From: an uncultured candidate division Zixibacteria bacterium
Lineage (GTDB): Bacteria; Zixibacteria; MSB-5A5; SM1-73
Direction of reading: 5' to 3'
DNA: 64,000 bases
NCBI GenBank assembly: GCA_903908285.1
Contig: CAIVRH010000038.1
Coordinates: 1-64,000 of the forward strand
Both the position numbers and the translations under genes were made by a program. The notes below the pieces were generated by a model. The model saw only the letters and a list, made by a program, of their open reading frames with translations, did not search any database and had not been told where the DNA came from. This document shows positions 35,503 through 44,410 of the stretch, piece after piece; position 1 is the stretch's first letter; the number at the start of each line of letters is the position of its first letter.

Positions 35503-35575
35503 ATCCCGCCACTGGCGGGAAGCTGCCCTTATGTATTATTCAGTTTTGTAGGGGCAACTCACGAGTTGCCCATGT
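35503..35575. repeat. GTAGGGGCAACTC-family palindromes
   Basis: Contains TCCCGCC-N4-GGCGGGA and GGGCAACT-CACG-AGTTGCCC, pieces of the same dispersed palindrome as 967-1019. Confidence 0.6.
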
Positions 35576-35581
35576 TCGTCA

Positions 35582-35635
35582 CACAGCTGGTAGATCGAAT
35601 ATGCCTGCCAGCTGTGGGTAGCAGACCTATTCGAT
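35582..35635. other. Interleaved inverted repeats able to form a pseudoknot
   Basis: CACAGCTGG (35582-35590) pairs with CCAGCTGTG (35608-35616). The loop contains ATCGAATA (35594-35601), which pairs with TATTCGAT (35628-35635) outside the stem. The two perfect stems therefore interlock as an H-type pseudoknot. It lies in the gap between two convergent genes. Confidence 0.45.
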
Positions 35636-35640
35636 ACCTA

Positions 35641-35832
35641 TTATTTTAAGGCATGAATCAATAAAGCGATGGCAGGTATCAGAAATAGTATTATCAAGAT
35701 TATCGCCACCCAGGTAAAAAGGTGGTGACGGCTTTTGGCTTTAGGAAATTCGTAACCGCAGATGGGACAGTTCCCGCTTCCTTCTTCCACTTCCACCGCA
35801 CAATTGGGACATTCTTTTCTATCGCTGCTCAA
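35641..35832 (-). CDS. Zinc-ribbon single-pass membrane protein
   Basis: A 63-residue protein with a Cys4 zinc ribbon (CPNC at residues 8-11 and CPICGYEF at 22-29) followed by a transmembrane helix (about 40-60). It overlaps the end of the upstream lipoprotein gene by 14 bases, indicating translational coupling. Such short zinc-ribbon/membrane proteins are common and of unknown function. Confidence 0.8.
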   Translation of the reverse strand: MSSDRKECPNCAVEVEEGSGNCPICGYEFPKAKSRHHLFTWVAIILIILFLIPAIALLIHALK

Positions 35833-36493
35833 TCGATTCCTTTTTTTCCTCTTCTATTGGTTTGAGATCAATTGTAACGAACTTAACCAATGGATTCACC
35901 AACTCCCAGAATGCTTTTCTGGGATCACGTGCGTCGAAGATGATCTTGCCGCCAGCCAGATAAGTTGCTTGATCCACCATATTTTCATCGGTTTTTGAAG
36001 TCATCCAAATGGTCCCGCCCGATTGAGTATCCCATAGCCTTGTGGCTAGTGAGGCCTTCACCGTCGCTGCAATCCTTCTACCCACTAAATTGTTCGTCCC
36101 GCTAACCGGTCTGGGACCACCTGGGTAGGTTATAAGTAGCGGCTGCACCTCTTCAACCTGCACGTGCCCGGTGAAGAGCGCATCTATCTTGTATTTGCTC
36201 CCGATCTTCCGGATCAATTCGGTACTGAACCTTTCTTGCTTTAACGAATCCAGAGTATCCTGGTCCAGGTCTAGCTCGATTATATAAGCTTTTTTCTGAT
36301 ACCATCTGATCAGATCAATGAACCTGTGGGTAGCATACTCATCCATGTTCCCTTCCGCATTACAGGAAAAGCCAGCTACACCTACACTTTGGTATTTGGT
36401 TAAATCGATCTTGGGGGGCAGCATCACCTTGGGTCCGCAACTCGAAACTAGAAGGATGGCTATTACCATTAAAATGATGATAAAGCGATTCAT
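35819..36493 (-). CDS. Putative outer-membrane lipoprotein
   Basis: A 224-residue protein with lipoprotein signal ILLVSSC (Cys19) and a mature domain at about 30-205 containing YQSVGVAGFSCNAEGN, IRKIGSKYKIDALFTGHVQV and ATRLWDTQSGGTIWMTSKT. The pattern (a Rossmann-like half with a final comparison of Trp-containing strands) recalls the GNA1162/CsgG-like periplasmic lipoproteins, but I do not claim that assignment. GGAGG precedes the ATG. Coupled to the zinc-ribbon gene. Confidence 0.75.
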   Translation of the reverse strand: MNRFIIILMVIAILLVSSCGPKVMLPPKIDLTKYQSVGVAGFSCNAEGNMDEYATHRFIDLIRWYQKKAYIIELDLDQDTLDSLKQERFSTELIRKIGSKYKIDALFTGHVQVEEVQPLLITYPGGPRPVSGTNNLVGRRIAATVKASLATRLWDTQSGGTIWMTSKTDENMVDQATYLAGGKIIFDARDPRKAFWELVNPLVKFVTIDLKPIEEEKKESIEQR

Positions 36494-36548
36494 TTTAAAA
36501 TCCTCCTGTTACGATTACCAGACTGAACTTGCAAGATTATGGAAGGTT

Positions 36549-36887
36549 CTATTTTGCTTTGTATCTGTTTTTCTGGTCGAATAGCGTTAAATCCTTGTAA
36601 CCTTTTTTTATTCTCGCACCGTGTTTGACACCTTTGGGGATAAAGTACGTATCTCCCCTTTTGAAAATAGATTTCTTGCCGTCTATGGTTAATTCTATTT
36701 CACCATCCAAAATCACTGCCCATTGTCCTTCGTGTGAATGTTCCGGAACTTGCACATCCCTATCAAAACTCATGAAGATAAACTGCTGGTCTTGGCTCTG
36801 GAAAAGATGTGAAGTTACACCTTCGAGAGGAATATCTGCTTCTGGTAGTTTTGTAATTATCTCTGGAAAGAAATTTTCCTTTGGCAT
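36549..36887 (-). CDS. Cupin-domain protein
   Basis: A 112-residue single-domain cupin. The metal-binding first motif is HSHEGQWAVILDGEIELTI (His at about 50 and 52, Glu/Gln following) and the second GDTYFIPKGVKHGARI (His at about 89). Small cupins bind metal and act as isomerases, dioxygenases or ligand sensors; specificity is not visible. Separate from the lipoprotein gene by 55 bp, same strand. Confidence 0.85.
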   Translation of the reverse strand: MPKENFFPEIITKLPEADIPLEGVTSHLFQSQDQQFIFMSFDRDVQVPEHSHEGQWAVILDGEIELTIDGKKSIFKRGDTYFIPKGVKHGARIKKGYKDLTLFDQKNRYKAK

Positions 36888-37039
36888 TCTTTCAAATCCT
36901 CCTAACTTTTTGCTTTATTCTCAGTTTAAATGGAATTATCCTCAGCAATTTATCTCTTTTTGAATTTAGTAGCCTCGCCTGGAATAACAGCCACTCAAAG
37001 CAGCACATACGGATAAATACGGTTCGACAGAAGCCTTAG

Positions 37040-39058
37040 TTACCTTTTTAAATATCTGTCAAACCAACGCAGAATATGTTTTAATCTTTCGATGCGCCGA
37101 TCGGTGCGACCGGTTCGGGAAAGGCCATGCGGTTCGTCCGGGAAACGTACCATTTCGGTATCTACTCCCAGTTTCTTCAAAGCTACGAAAATCTGCTCCC
37201 CTTGTTCGATGGCACACCGCAAGTCGTTTTCGTTGTGAAGAACCAAGGTAGGCGTTTTGGCATTTCCAATGTATTTCATGGGGGACTGTCTCCAGAAGTT
37301 TGCAAAATCCTCCCATGGAGGAAGGTCCCTAAATGCTCTTTGTATGCCCCAGTTGTAATCGCTGGAACCATAGTCGCTGATTAAATTGCTCACACTCCGC
37401 TGTGTAACCGCAGCTTTGAAACGGTGGGTATGTCCGATGATCCAGTTGGTCATGTAACCACCGTAACTTCCCCCGGTGACCCCCATTCTTTTATTGTCGA
37501 TGTATGGTCTCTTACCGATAAAATCGACCCAAGCCATCAAATCACTAAAAGCCGCATTGCCCCAGTCATTCCAGATGGCTTTGGAGTGCTTTTCCCCGTA
37601 TCCTTGACCACCACGCGGATTGCAGAAACAGACTATATAACCGTTGGCAGCCAAATAATAAAACTCATGCATGAAAAAGTTCCCGTACTGCAAACTGGGG
37701 CCACCATGTATTTCCAAAATAGACGGATATTTCTTCTTGCTGTTGAACCCGGGAGGTTTGAGTATCCACCCCTGCAAATCGTTTTTTGCCGCCCCTTTGA
37801 ACCAAATTTCTTCGATTCCTCCGAGATTCAGTTCTTGCAGCAGAGTGTCGTTTATTTCCGTTAATCTGCGAGATTTTAGAGAATCTACATTAAGCCACCA
37901 GATTTCTCCCAGATTCTTCATATCCGCATGAAAGTATGCAAGCTTCTCCTGGTCTTTATCAAAGCTGAACTCACCTACTACCCCTTCATCACCAATGACC
38001 GTATGCAAACTTCGTTTATCACCATCTAACGCTATTGATTTAAGAGTAGTGTTTCCGTGATGTGCCACCTGGAAATAAATCCTTTTTCCGTCCTTGGTCC
38101 AGGTAGGAGGCATCATATCCGGACTACCGGGCATGTCGTTGATGGTCCAACTGGACACATTAAAATCGAATTTCTCGGTTAGATTCCTTGCCTTTGCTTT
38201 GCCATCCAGTGGGACAATCCACAGACCAAAGTTCCTCCACCATCTTCCCCGTCCCTCCCTGCCATAATAAGCCAGCCATTTTCCATCCGGAGAGAAACTT
38301 GGTCCTGCTTTAATACCTAGGGGGGCGTTGATTTTCCGAAAATCACCCCCACCTGCCGGTATCATAAACATATCGATTGCATCTCGATCAAAGTCCGGGT
38401 CTTTAGCACGATTAGAGCAGAATACGATTTTCTTTCCATCCGGCGACCAGCGCGGAGACCACTCGTCGTAAATTTCACTGTCGGTCAATTGTTTCCCCTT
38501 GCCGGTTCCGGCGTCAATCGTCCAGATATGCCAGCGTTCTTTTGGTAAGAATCCTTCACCATCTTCTTTGAAGTGAACTCGAGTGATATGACGCGACACC
38601 ACGCCCAGTTTTTTCTTCTGCTCATCTTTTTCTCGCTCGATCTCTTCCGCATCCTTTTTGCAGAACATAGAGACCAGCTTTTTGCTGTCAGGTGACCATT
38701 CGAAATCGCCGAACTTACCTTTGAAGCTGGTCAATTTCCGAGCTTCTCCCCCGCCAAACGGGATGATGTAGATTTGTGACTGTTTTTCATCGCCCCGATT
38801 GGAGATGAATGCAATTTCTCTTCCATCGGGCGACCATTGCGGCTGGCTGTCCGACTGATCGCCAAAAGTGAACTGGCGAGCAGGTCCTTCATCGGTGGGT
38901 ACAATCCAGAGATTGGAATGTTTCTTCTCGGTCTTTTTGTCCACCCGCTGAACACAAAAGACTACATGTCGTCCATCCGGGGAGATTCTTGAGTCGGAGA
39001 CCAGTTGAAACCGATACAGGTCTTCCGCGGTAATGCGGCGTTTCTTCAACCTATTCAT
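37040..39058 (-). CDS. S9 family prolyl-oligopeptidase/acylaminoacyl peptidase
   Basis: A 672-residue serine peptidase. The N-terminal beta-propeller (about 15-400) has TolB-like blades with WSPDGKxIxFxSNR. The alpha/beta-hydrolase domain (about 420-672) holds the nucleophile elbow GGSYGGYM (Ser near 532), the Asp in NENDLRC (near 609) and the His in DEPHGLSR (near 644), plus the oxyanion region ILEIHGGPSLQYG. No signal peptide, so cytosolic; it likely trims short or N-acylated peptides. AGGA lies just before ATG 39058. Confidence 0.92.
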   Translation of the reverse strand: MNRLKKRRITAEDLYRFQLVSDSRISPDGRHVVFCVQRVDKKTEKKHSNLWIVPTDEGPARQFTFGDQSDSQPQWSPDGREIAFISNRGDEKQSQIYIIPFGGGEARKLTSFKGKFGDFEWSPDSKKLVSMFCKKDAEEIEREKDEQKKKLGVVSRHITRVHFKEDGEGFLPKERWHIWTIDAGTGKGKQLTDSEIYDEWSPRWSPDGKKIVFCSNRAKDPDFDRDAIDMFMIPAGGGDFRKINAPLGIKAGPSFSPDGKWLAYYGREGRGRWWRNFGLWIVPLDGKAKARNLTEKFDFNVSSWTINDMPGSPDMMPPTWTKDGKRIYFQVAHHGNTTLKSIALDGDKRSLHTVIGDEGVVGEFSFDKDQEKLAYFHADMKNLGEIWWLNVDSLKSRRLTEINDTLLQELNLGGIEEIWFKGAAKNDLQGWILKPPGFNSKKKYPSILEIHGGPSLQYGNFFMHEFYYLAANGYIVCFCNPRGGQGYGEKHSKAIWNDWGNAAFSDLMAWVDFIGKRPYIDNKRMGVTGGSYGGYMTNWIIGHTHRFKAAVTQRSVSNLISDYGSSDYNWGIQRAFRDLPPWEDFANFWRQSPMKYIGNAKTPTLVLHNENDLRCAIEQGEQIFVALKKLGVDTEMVRFPDEPHGLSRTGRTDRRIERLKHILRWFDRYLKR

Positions 39059-39230
39059 AATTCCTCACTTCATGGGTTATATTTAATTTCTAGGGGTTGA
39101 TAAATCAGGCTTCTACATAAAAATTACTTTTCAGGAGGATGATATCCACCCTCAACCATGTCCGTCCTATGGTTTTTATCATCCTCAAGAAGTCTACTAT
39201 AATAAATCATCCTGAACTGGGGGAACCGAT

Positions 39231-39920
39231 TCATTGCGATGAGCTCTCTCGAGGGACCCCAATAAACCGACCCGAGTCACCTAAGCAACTACTCTCGATG
39301 GGACTGAAGTAGTAGTCATTGCCAAGAAACAACAGGCGCGCCATTGGTTGATCGGCTGAGTCCCCGGGGTGCCATATCCCGATTTTATTGCCATAAACTC
39401 CTGCATACTTTTCCAGATACCTCTGTGCCCTCTCTTCTCCGCCGAAAAAAGGTTTTGTTTGCGGTTGTTTTAGAGCCTCTTTTAGAGTAACCACCCCTTT
39501 TGCAGAATTCAGGAGAGCATTGTAATCAACGACAAACACATTCTTACCATCCTCTAAATCCAAAAGTTTTGCGAATTCAGCTTGGGGAATAATTCCAACG
39601 TCATAAACCATATCGTTCTCTATAACTTGTCTCAAGTTCTCGGAATCGGATAAATAATTCGGAACATGTGCATAAACAACCAAAGCTGTTCCTTCTTTTT
39701 TAGAAAGATTAGTTGATTTCGTTCTCCCTGTGACTCTTAGGCTTGGGGTAGAAAACCATTCCCGCCAAATTCGCTCATCCCCAATGGATTCAATCCTCAA
39801 GTCCACGAGGGCGGGCATATATAAGGGTGTGCATCCGGCTTCTTCACAGAGTTTTAATGCTTTGTCTTGCCTGTCAGCGAAGAATTCCCTTCCCTTCTTA
39901 TAATCAGAGATAAGAGTCAT
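39231..39920 (-). CDS. Hypothetical protein, unrecognised
   Basis: About 229 residues from ATG 39920 (MTLISDYKKGREFF), preceded by AAGG at 11 nt; a longer frame to 39980 exists. No signal peptide or membrane helix. Visible features: CEEAGCTPLYMPALVDLRIE near the start, a Ser/Thr/Lys loop GRTKSTNLSKKEG, the strand-like ALVVYAHVPNYLS and IGIWHPGDSADQPMARLLFL near the end. I do not recognise a family. Codon use looks like its neighbours. It is 172 bp downstream of the S9 peptidase start, same strand. Confidence 0.6.
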   Translation of the reverse strand: MTLISDYKKGREFFADRQDKALKLCEEAGCTPLYMPALVDLRIESIGDERIWREWFSTPSLRVTGRTKSTNLSKKEGTALVVYAHVPNYLSDSENLRQVIENDMVYDVGIIPQAEFAKLLDLEDGKNVFVVDYNALLNSAKGVVTLKEALKQPQTKPFFGGEERAQRYLEKYAGVYGNKIGIWHPGDSADQPMARLLFLGNDYYFSPIESSCLGDSGRFIGVPRESSSQ

Positions 39921-40009
39921 ATTGTTAGATACCTTGCCCTTTATATCTGATACTCTCCTCACAGTTGATGATACCCGCAAGGAGTAAAGATTTTATCCGT
40001 CCAGACGGA

Positions 40010-40204
40010 CGCCCCCAGACGGGCCCGTCCGGGCGTCTGGGCGTTTCATCCGTCGAAGATGGTGAGCGCAAGTCGAACCATTAATCCGTTGACCATTTCC
40101 AGGTGGTGTCTTGAGAAACTCATAGCACTAACCTCTCCCCCTCTATCCCCTTCAGGGTGAATCCCTTCAGGGTGAACCCCTCTCCACATTTGTGGAGGGG
40201 GAAT
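40010..40204. repeat. Palindromes and 15-bp tandem repeat in gene-free stretch
   Basis: CGCCC-CAGACG pairs with CGTCTG-GGCG (40010-40043); TTCAGGGTGA(A)(T/C)CCC occurs twice in tandem (40151-40165, 40166-40180); CTCCACA-TT-TGTGGAG (40182-40197) follows. Part of a GGTGAGCGCAAGTCGAA repeat lies at about 40060-40077. I see no gene in 39921-40296. Confidence 0.65.
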
Positions 40205-40296
40205 AAAAGGAGGTGAGGTTTTGCTCAACGTGGATGATATCATCCTTGTTAACTTTCTCTTGTGCATGGGAAAATATGCAAGGAGCATAATATGAT

Positions 40297-41838
40297 TTAC
40301 GTCAACCACAAACTCCTATCCAAACTCCTGTATTGAATCGCTTCGCTGATGTGGTGGGGTTGGATGTTGGGAACATTCTCCAAATCCGCGATGGTGCGGG
40401 AGACTTTCAGGATACGGTCATAGGCGCGGGCGGAAAGTCCCAAGCGGGTGATGGCTTGGCGTAACAACTCTTTGGAGTCTTCATCTATTGGGCAATATTT
40501 TCTGATCTCTTTGGATTCCATATGAGCATTGCAGAAGATGTGCTTTTCGCCCTTGAATCTCTCCAATTGAACCTTCCGGGCAATATTGACTCTCCCCCGT
40601 ATGGCCGAGGACTGCTCACCGGTGGGTTGTCCGGAAAGCTCCTTGAACTTTACTGCCGGAACTTCGATGTGAATATCGATCCTATCTAAAAGCGGCCCGG
40701 AGATTCGGGACATGTATTTTTGAATCTGAATCGGCGAGCAGGAACACTCGTGCTGGGTATCACCATGATACCCGCAAGGGCATGGATTCATCGCTCCGGC
40801 TAACATGACCTGCGCCGGATAAGTCAGCGACATGGCCGCGCGTGATATGGTCACCCGCCCGTCCTCCATCGGCTGTCTTAGAACTTCCAACACATCCTTG
40901 TGAAATTCCGGCATCTCATCTAAGAACAACACGCCATGATGTGCTAGGCTTACCTCACCCGGACGGGGAATCCGCCCACCACCGATCAATCCGGCATCGC
41001 TGATGGTATGATGAGGAGAGCGGAACGGGCGGGTGGCGATCAGGGCGGTATCGGGCGGAAGAAGCCCGGCTACGGAATGAATCTTGGTGGTCTCCAGGGC
41101 TTCATCCAAAGTCATATTGGGAAGGATAGAAGGGAGACGCCGCGCCAGCATGGTCTTGCCCGAGCCGGGCGGACCGATCAGGATGATATTGTGCCCGCCG
41201 GCAGCCGCCACCTCCAAAGCTCTTTTGGCATGTTCCTGACCCTTGACGTCGGAAAAATCAATCTGGTAGGTAAGTGCTCTTTCGAAAACATCGGCTATGT
41301 CGATTTCGAACGGCTCGATGGTATCGCCATTTTCCAGGAAATTGACGGTGTGAGTCAGAGATTCCACCGGGTAAATTTTCAAACCCGTTGCCATCGCGGC
41401 TTCCTTGGCATTTTCTTTGGGGAGGAGCAACCCCTTAAGATTTTCACGACCGCGGGCATGAAGCGCCATGCACAACGCCCCGCGAATAGGGCGGAGACCG
41501 CCATCCAAAGAAAGCTCGCCCAAGATAACGTAGTCGTCAAAATTCTCCCTGGCAACTTGCCCAGTGGTGGCCAAAATTCCGATGGCAATAGGTAGATCAA
41601 AAGCCGAGCCTTCTTTCCTCACATCCGCAGGAGCTAAATTTATGGTGACTTTCTGATTGGGGAAACGAAAACCGGAGTTTTTGATGGCAGACATCACCCG
41701 CTCTTTGCTTTCTTTTACCGCCTCGTTGGGCAAGCCCACGGTCGCGAAAGCAGGGAGAGAGGGAGTGACATCCGCCTCTACTTCCACAATATAAGCGTCA
41801 ATGCCTAAAACTGCGCTAGAAAGAACTTTAGCTGACAT
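40297..41838 (-). CDS. ComM/YifB-type Mg-chelatase-like AAA+ ATPase
   Basis: A 513-residue hexameric ATPase of the family containing ComM, a helicase that promotes branch migration during natural transformation. An N-terminal Lon-like fold domain (about 1-175; [20 protein letters not shown]) precedes the AAA+ core: Walker [11 protein letters not shown] (about 221-230), Walker [12 protein letters not shown] (about 307-317), and a zinc-like [15 protein letters not shown] cluster (about 355-369). The C-terminal Mg_chelatase_C part holds [19 protein letters not shown]. No competence gene is seen nearby. The ribosome site before ATG 41838 is weak. Confidence 0.93.
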   Translation of the reverse strand: MSAKVLSSAVLGIDAYIVEVEADVTPSLPAFATVGLPNEAVKESKERVMSAIKNSGFRFPNQKVTINLAPADVRKEGSAFDLPIAIGILATTGQVARENFDDYVILGELSLDGGLRPIRGALCMALHARGRENLKGLLLPKENAKEAAMATGLKIYPVESLTHTVNFLENGDTIEPFEIDIADVFERALTYQIDFSDVKGQEHAKRALEVAAAGGHNIILIGPPGSGKTMLARRLPSILPNMTLDEALETTKIHSVAGLLPPDTALIATRPFRSPHHTISDAGLIGGGRIPRPGEVSLAHHGVLFLDEMPEFHKDVLEVLRQPMEDGRVTISRAAMSLTYPAQVMLAGAMNPCPCGYHGDTQHECSCSPIQIQKYMSRISGPLLDRIDIHIEVPAVKFKELSGQPTGEQSSAIRGRVNIARKVQLERFKGEKHIFCNAHMESKEIRKYCPIDEDSKELLRQAITRLGLSARAYDRILKVSRTIADLENVPNIQPHHISEAIQYRSLDRSLWLT

Positions 41839-41866
41839 AGGTTAAATATTGTTAGTTTTTGTTTTT

Positions 41867-41890
41867 GTAGCCGCAGACTTTAGTCTGCGC
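41867..41890. repeat. REP-like palindrome 1
   Basis: GTAGCCGCAGACTTTAGTCTGC with stem CGCAGACT-TT-AGTCTGCG, preceding the transposase cluster by about 500 bp. Confidence 0.75.
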
Positions 41891-41995
41891 TAGGATCCCA
41901 TCCACACCCTTAATCTTCTTTCAATTGTTTCATAATTGTCTTGAAATCGGGAATATTTGTTTATAACTATAAACACGAAAACTTTTAATGCAAAC

Positions 41996-42229
41996 CTACG
42001 TATTTCTTTTGACTGCTTTTTCGTATTCTTGACATGCTTTCTGGAACTCCGCGATTGTTTTGTCCCTTTCTCTGAAGGCTTTTTCCATGGCTTTAATATT
42101 CACTTTCTGCAATACTGTAGAAGATTTTGATGGCTCTAATCGGATAAATTTGCATGCTTCAGCGTTTGCTATCTCAAACAATTTCAGTTTATCAAATACA
42201 TTTTTCTTTAATTTTTCCATCTCGTCCAT
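41996..42229 (-). CDS. Small hypothetical coiled-coil protein
   Basis: A 77-residue, highly charged helical protein (MDEMEKLKKNVFDKLKLFEI..., QKACQEYEKAVKRNT). AAGGAGG six bases before ATG 42229 argues for real translation. Two Cys residues (in EACKF and KACQE). No family recognised. It lies between REP-like elements beside the transposase. Confidence 0.65.
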   Translation of the reverse strand: MDEMEKLKKNVFDKLKLFEIANAEACKFIRLEPSKSSTVLQKVNIKAMEKAFRERDKTIAEFQKACQEYEKAVKRNT

Positions 42230-42288
42230 ATGACCTCCTTAGGGATTTAAAATATATTTTAACTAATAATTTCAAATGACCTTAATTA

Positions 42289-42351
42289 TAGCCACAGACT
42301 TCAGTCTGCACCAAACCCTTTCCTTCCCCGCAATCTGAAGATTGCGGCTAC
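42289..42351. repeat. REP-like pair 2 (opposed orientation)
   Basis: TAGCCACAGACTTCAGTCTGC (42289-42310) and, inverted, CCGCAATCTGAAGATTGCGGC (42329-42351). This is a BIME-like head-to-head pair, immediately downstream of the transposase gene on its strand. Confidence 0.8.
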
Positions 42352-42387
42352 CCCCACCACGCCAAATCCCAAATGCCTTCTTTGGTA

Positions 42388-42858
42388 TCACCACTTGCTA
42401 AAATCATACAATGTTGAACCCTTGTATGGATAGGTATTCCAATCTTCAACTATTCCTTTTCTCAAGGGATTGCCCAATATATATCTCACTTGCTTTTCCA
42501 AATCATCTTCTCTTCTTAGAATGTGATCGTAGAAATCTTTTTGCCACTCTTGGGAGTATTGATTTCTTGACAACCAATATCCACTTTTTCTTTTGAATTC
42601 AACAATACATTTCCACAGATCTGATTCGTCTGATTTCCCCTCGACTAATAAATGACAATGATTCGGCATAAAAAGATAAATATGAGCATCACACTTGGTT
42701 TTCATTAATACATTTATTAATATATCCTCCATATCATGGAATATTTGGTCCGAAACAAAAAGATTCTTGCGATCCGACACACAAAGTGTAAAGGCGCATT
42801 GCACCCTTCCTTGATACAATTCTCTCGGGAGTCGATGCTTTTGTTCTTTTATCTGCAT
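42388..42858 (-). CDS. REP-associated tyrosine transposase (RAYT, Y1_Tnp family)
   Basis: Single-strand DNA nuclease of the HUH type that recognises and probably spreads REP palindromes. The 156-residue product has the HUH motif in FMPNHCHLLVEG (about residues 63-74) and the catalytic-Tyr helix with the family tail VRYILGNPLRKGIVEDW (about 126-142). RAYTs are usually 150-250 residues, so this is a compact but complete form. It has no IS200-type ends; instead at least seven REP-like palindromes surround it (41867-43067), which is the usual RAYT setting. Confidence 0.85.
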   Translation of the reverse strand: MQIKEQKHRLPRELYQGRVQCAFTLCVSDRKNLFVSDQIFHDMEDILINVLMKTKCDAHIYLFMPNHCHLLVEGKSDESDLWKCIVEFKRKSGYWLSRNQYSQEWQKDFYDHILRREDDLEKQVRYILGNPLRKGIVEDWNTYPYKGSTLYDFSKW

Positions 42859-42868
42859 GATCTACTAT

Positions 42869-43067
42869 CCGCGATCTAAAGATTGCGGCTACAAAATCAC
42901 CCTCTTTAAGAAGTTGTAGCCGCAGACTTCAGTCTGCGTTGAATCCTTTCCTCCCCCGCAAGCCGAAGATTGCAACCACGAAATAACTCTGTTCGAGAAG
43001 TTGTAGCCGCAGACTTCAGTCTGCGATAAAATTCCCTCCACCCCCCGCAATCTGAAGATTGCGGCTA
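42869..43067. repeat. REP-like cluster of five palindromes
   Basis: Alternating inverted units at 42869-42892 (GCGATCTAAAGATTGCGGC), 42916-42938 (GTAGCCGCAGACTTCAGTC), 42956-42979 (degenerate), 43003-43025 and 43045-43067. Sense units begin GTAGCCGC; antisense units end GCGGCTAC. Between them the spacer TTGAATCCTTTCCTCCCC-like and CTCT(T/G)TTCGAGAAG-like sequences are also repeated, so units were copied as pairs. Confidence 0.85.
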
Positions 43068-43106
43068 CAAAAGACCCCCACGTCCATACGGACGGCTACC
43101 CCCACC

Positions 43107-43616
43107 CTACCCTATTTCAAACGCCCAGGCACAGTAGAACTCATCCGGATGTTCATCCGGGGGACAGGAAAGGCAGGTGGTCCGGATGCGCGGATCGATG
43201 GTCCGGGCAAATTTGCTGTATTCCACGATTCCCACGGTCTTGCACGGAAAATCAGAAAGCCCTTTGCTTTTTCGGGCAGATTGGACCCTACAGTCATTCA
43301 TGCGAAAGACAAACCGGTTTTCGGTTTCTTCGATAAATTCCTGTTTATTCAAGCGGCTATACAGACGGAAATTCAACGCTTTTTTCAAACCGGAGAGCCC
43401 GCTTCCTTTGGGTATGTTATGCCGTTTCATTATGCGCTCGGCTTCGATGACGGTGAATTTCTCCCAGGCCTTCTTATCCAATTCGATGGCGGCATCCATT
43501 CCGAATTTTCGCTCCGCCGCCTGAAACCATAAACCGTCATGTGCCAGCCAGTTTTTGGCAAAATCATCCAGCATACCGACCAGTTGTTCACGAGAAAGAT
43601 CGTCGAGGTTGCTCAT
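43107..43616 (-). CDS. DUF6125-like protein
   Basis: A 169-residue cytosolic protein starting LSREQLVGMLDDFAKNWLAHDGLWF, continuing AAERKFGMDAAIELDKKAWEKF and ending with a Cys cluster TTCLSCPPDEHPDEFYCAW plus an earlier DFPCKT. From memory this matches DUF6125, common in anaerobic and uncultured bacteria; biochemical role unknown. The Cys set could bind metal or a ligand. No close operon partner. Confidence 0.65.
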   Translation of the reverse strand: MSNLDDLSREQLVGMLDDFAKNWLAHDGLWFQAAERKFGMDAAIELDKKAWEKFTVIEAERIMKRHNIPKGSGLSGLKKALNFRLYSRLNKQEFIEETENRFVFRMNDCRVQSARKSKGLSDFPCKTVGIVEYSKFARTIDPRIRTTCLSCPPDEHPDEFYCAWAFEIG

Positions 43617-43826
43617 GTTTTTATCCCATGTAAATTAGATGTTTCCCTAAAAGTTAGTTAAAAATTCAAAAAGCAAAATGTAAAACTGCAATTCAAAGTT
43701 TAAAATTCTCCGAGGGTTTTAATTTTTAATTTTTAAATGCAATTATTAATTTTACACTTTGAACTTTGAATTTTTATTATTTCCCCTCACCTGTATCCTC
43801 TCCCCAAAGAGGAGAGGAGTGGTGTT

Positions 43827-43868
43827 ATTCGTCATTCGTCATTCGTCATTCATTATCCGCCATTCGTC
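43827..43868. repeat. Heptanucleotide array ATTCGTC at a stop codon
   Basis: ATTCGTC repeated three times exactly, then ATTCATT, ATCCGCC and ATTCGTC. It overlaps the stop codon (43867-43869) of the EF-Tu-domain-like gene. The rest of 43617-43826 is AT-rich with a CTCTCC-N7-GGAGAG hairpin near 43797-43815. Confidence 0.8.
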
Positions 43869-44124
43869 ATGCCGTTACTTTATACACGATGTCGCTGTCG
43901 CGTACCGCATCTTTTACCTTGATCCCGATGGAGTCTCCGGCTTTGGCGGTGGTAACGGACAGATGCTCTGCCTGCATCGAATCCACGGTCTGGGTGAAAT
44001 CGCTGGTATGTCCCTTGATGTGAATGGTATCTCCCACGGACAATGACCCTTTGGTCATCTCGATGGCCGCCACCCCGACCTTCTTAAAATAGTCCGATAT
44101 TCTTCCGACTTCCTCCTCTGGCAT
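43867..44124 (-). CDS. Stand-alone EF-Tu domain-II-like protein
   Basis: An 85-residue beta-barrel protein with GGAGGGG before ATG 44124. The sequence GSLSVGDTIHIKGHTSDFTQ, VDSMQAEHLSV and AKAGDSIGIKV follows domain II of translational GTPases (the RNA/tRNA-side barrel) but no G-domain is present. Similar short proteins are annotated as translation-elongation-factor-like, and the same barrel ends U32 peptidases. Function unknown; an RNA- or protein-binding module is inferred. Confidence 0.75.
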   Translation of the reverse strand: MPEEEVGRISDYFKKVGVAAIEMTKGSLSVGDTIHIKGHTSDFTQTVDSMQAEHLSVTTAKAGDSIGIKVKDAVRDSDIVYKVTA

Positions 44125-44303
44125 AATCCCCTCCTTTAAGTTAAAAGAGTTGATAGGTTTTACTGCCCAAAGTCCGTGCCGGCTTCTGTTGGTTTTTATT
44201 AATATAGAAATGGCATGGATGAAAGCAAGAAAAATTTGTTCTTTTTATATCGTTTTCAGGCAGAACAGAGAGTGGTCTATGTTATACCAATGAGAAATTC
44301 AAT

Positions 44304-44329
44304 AAAAAATCCCGCTTAAAGCGGGATTT
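44304..44329 (-). terminator. Intrinsic terminator of the three-part nucleotidyltransferase gene
   Basis: On the minus strand AAATCCCGC-TTTAA-GCGGGATTT is followed by TTTATTGAA, about 80 nt past the stop codon at 44411. Confidence 0.75.
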
Positions 44330-44410
44330 GATTGAATTGCAGAGAATTTTATCTGATCAGATATGCGGATCAAATCGGAGAAGACCATTTACTTAAGGCA
44401 ACCGGTCTGT

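Noticed and set aside
37040-39058. Second TolB
   Set aside because: The propeller blades resemble TolB but the C-terminal serine-hydrolase triad marks an S9 peptidase.
40046-40309. 87-residue minus-strand frame upstream of the ComM-type gene end
   Set aside because: Translates tandem and inverted repeats; not protein-like.
41867-43067. CRISPR array
   Set aside because: Units are inverted palindromes in alternating orientation with irregular spacing and no unique spacers of constant length; a REP/RAYT cluster explains them.
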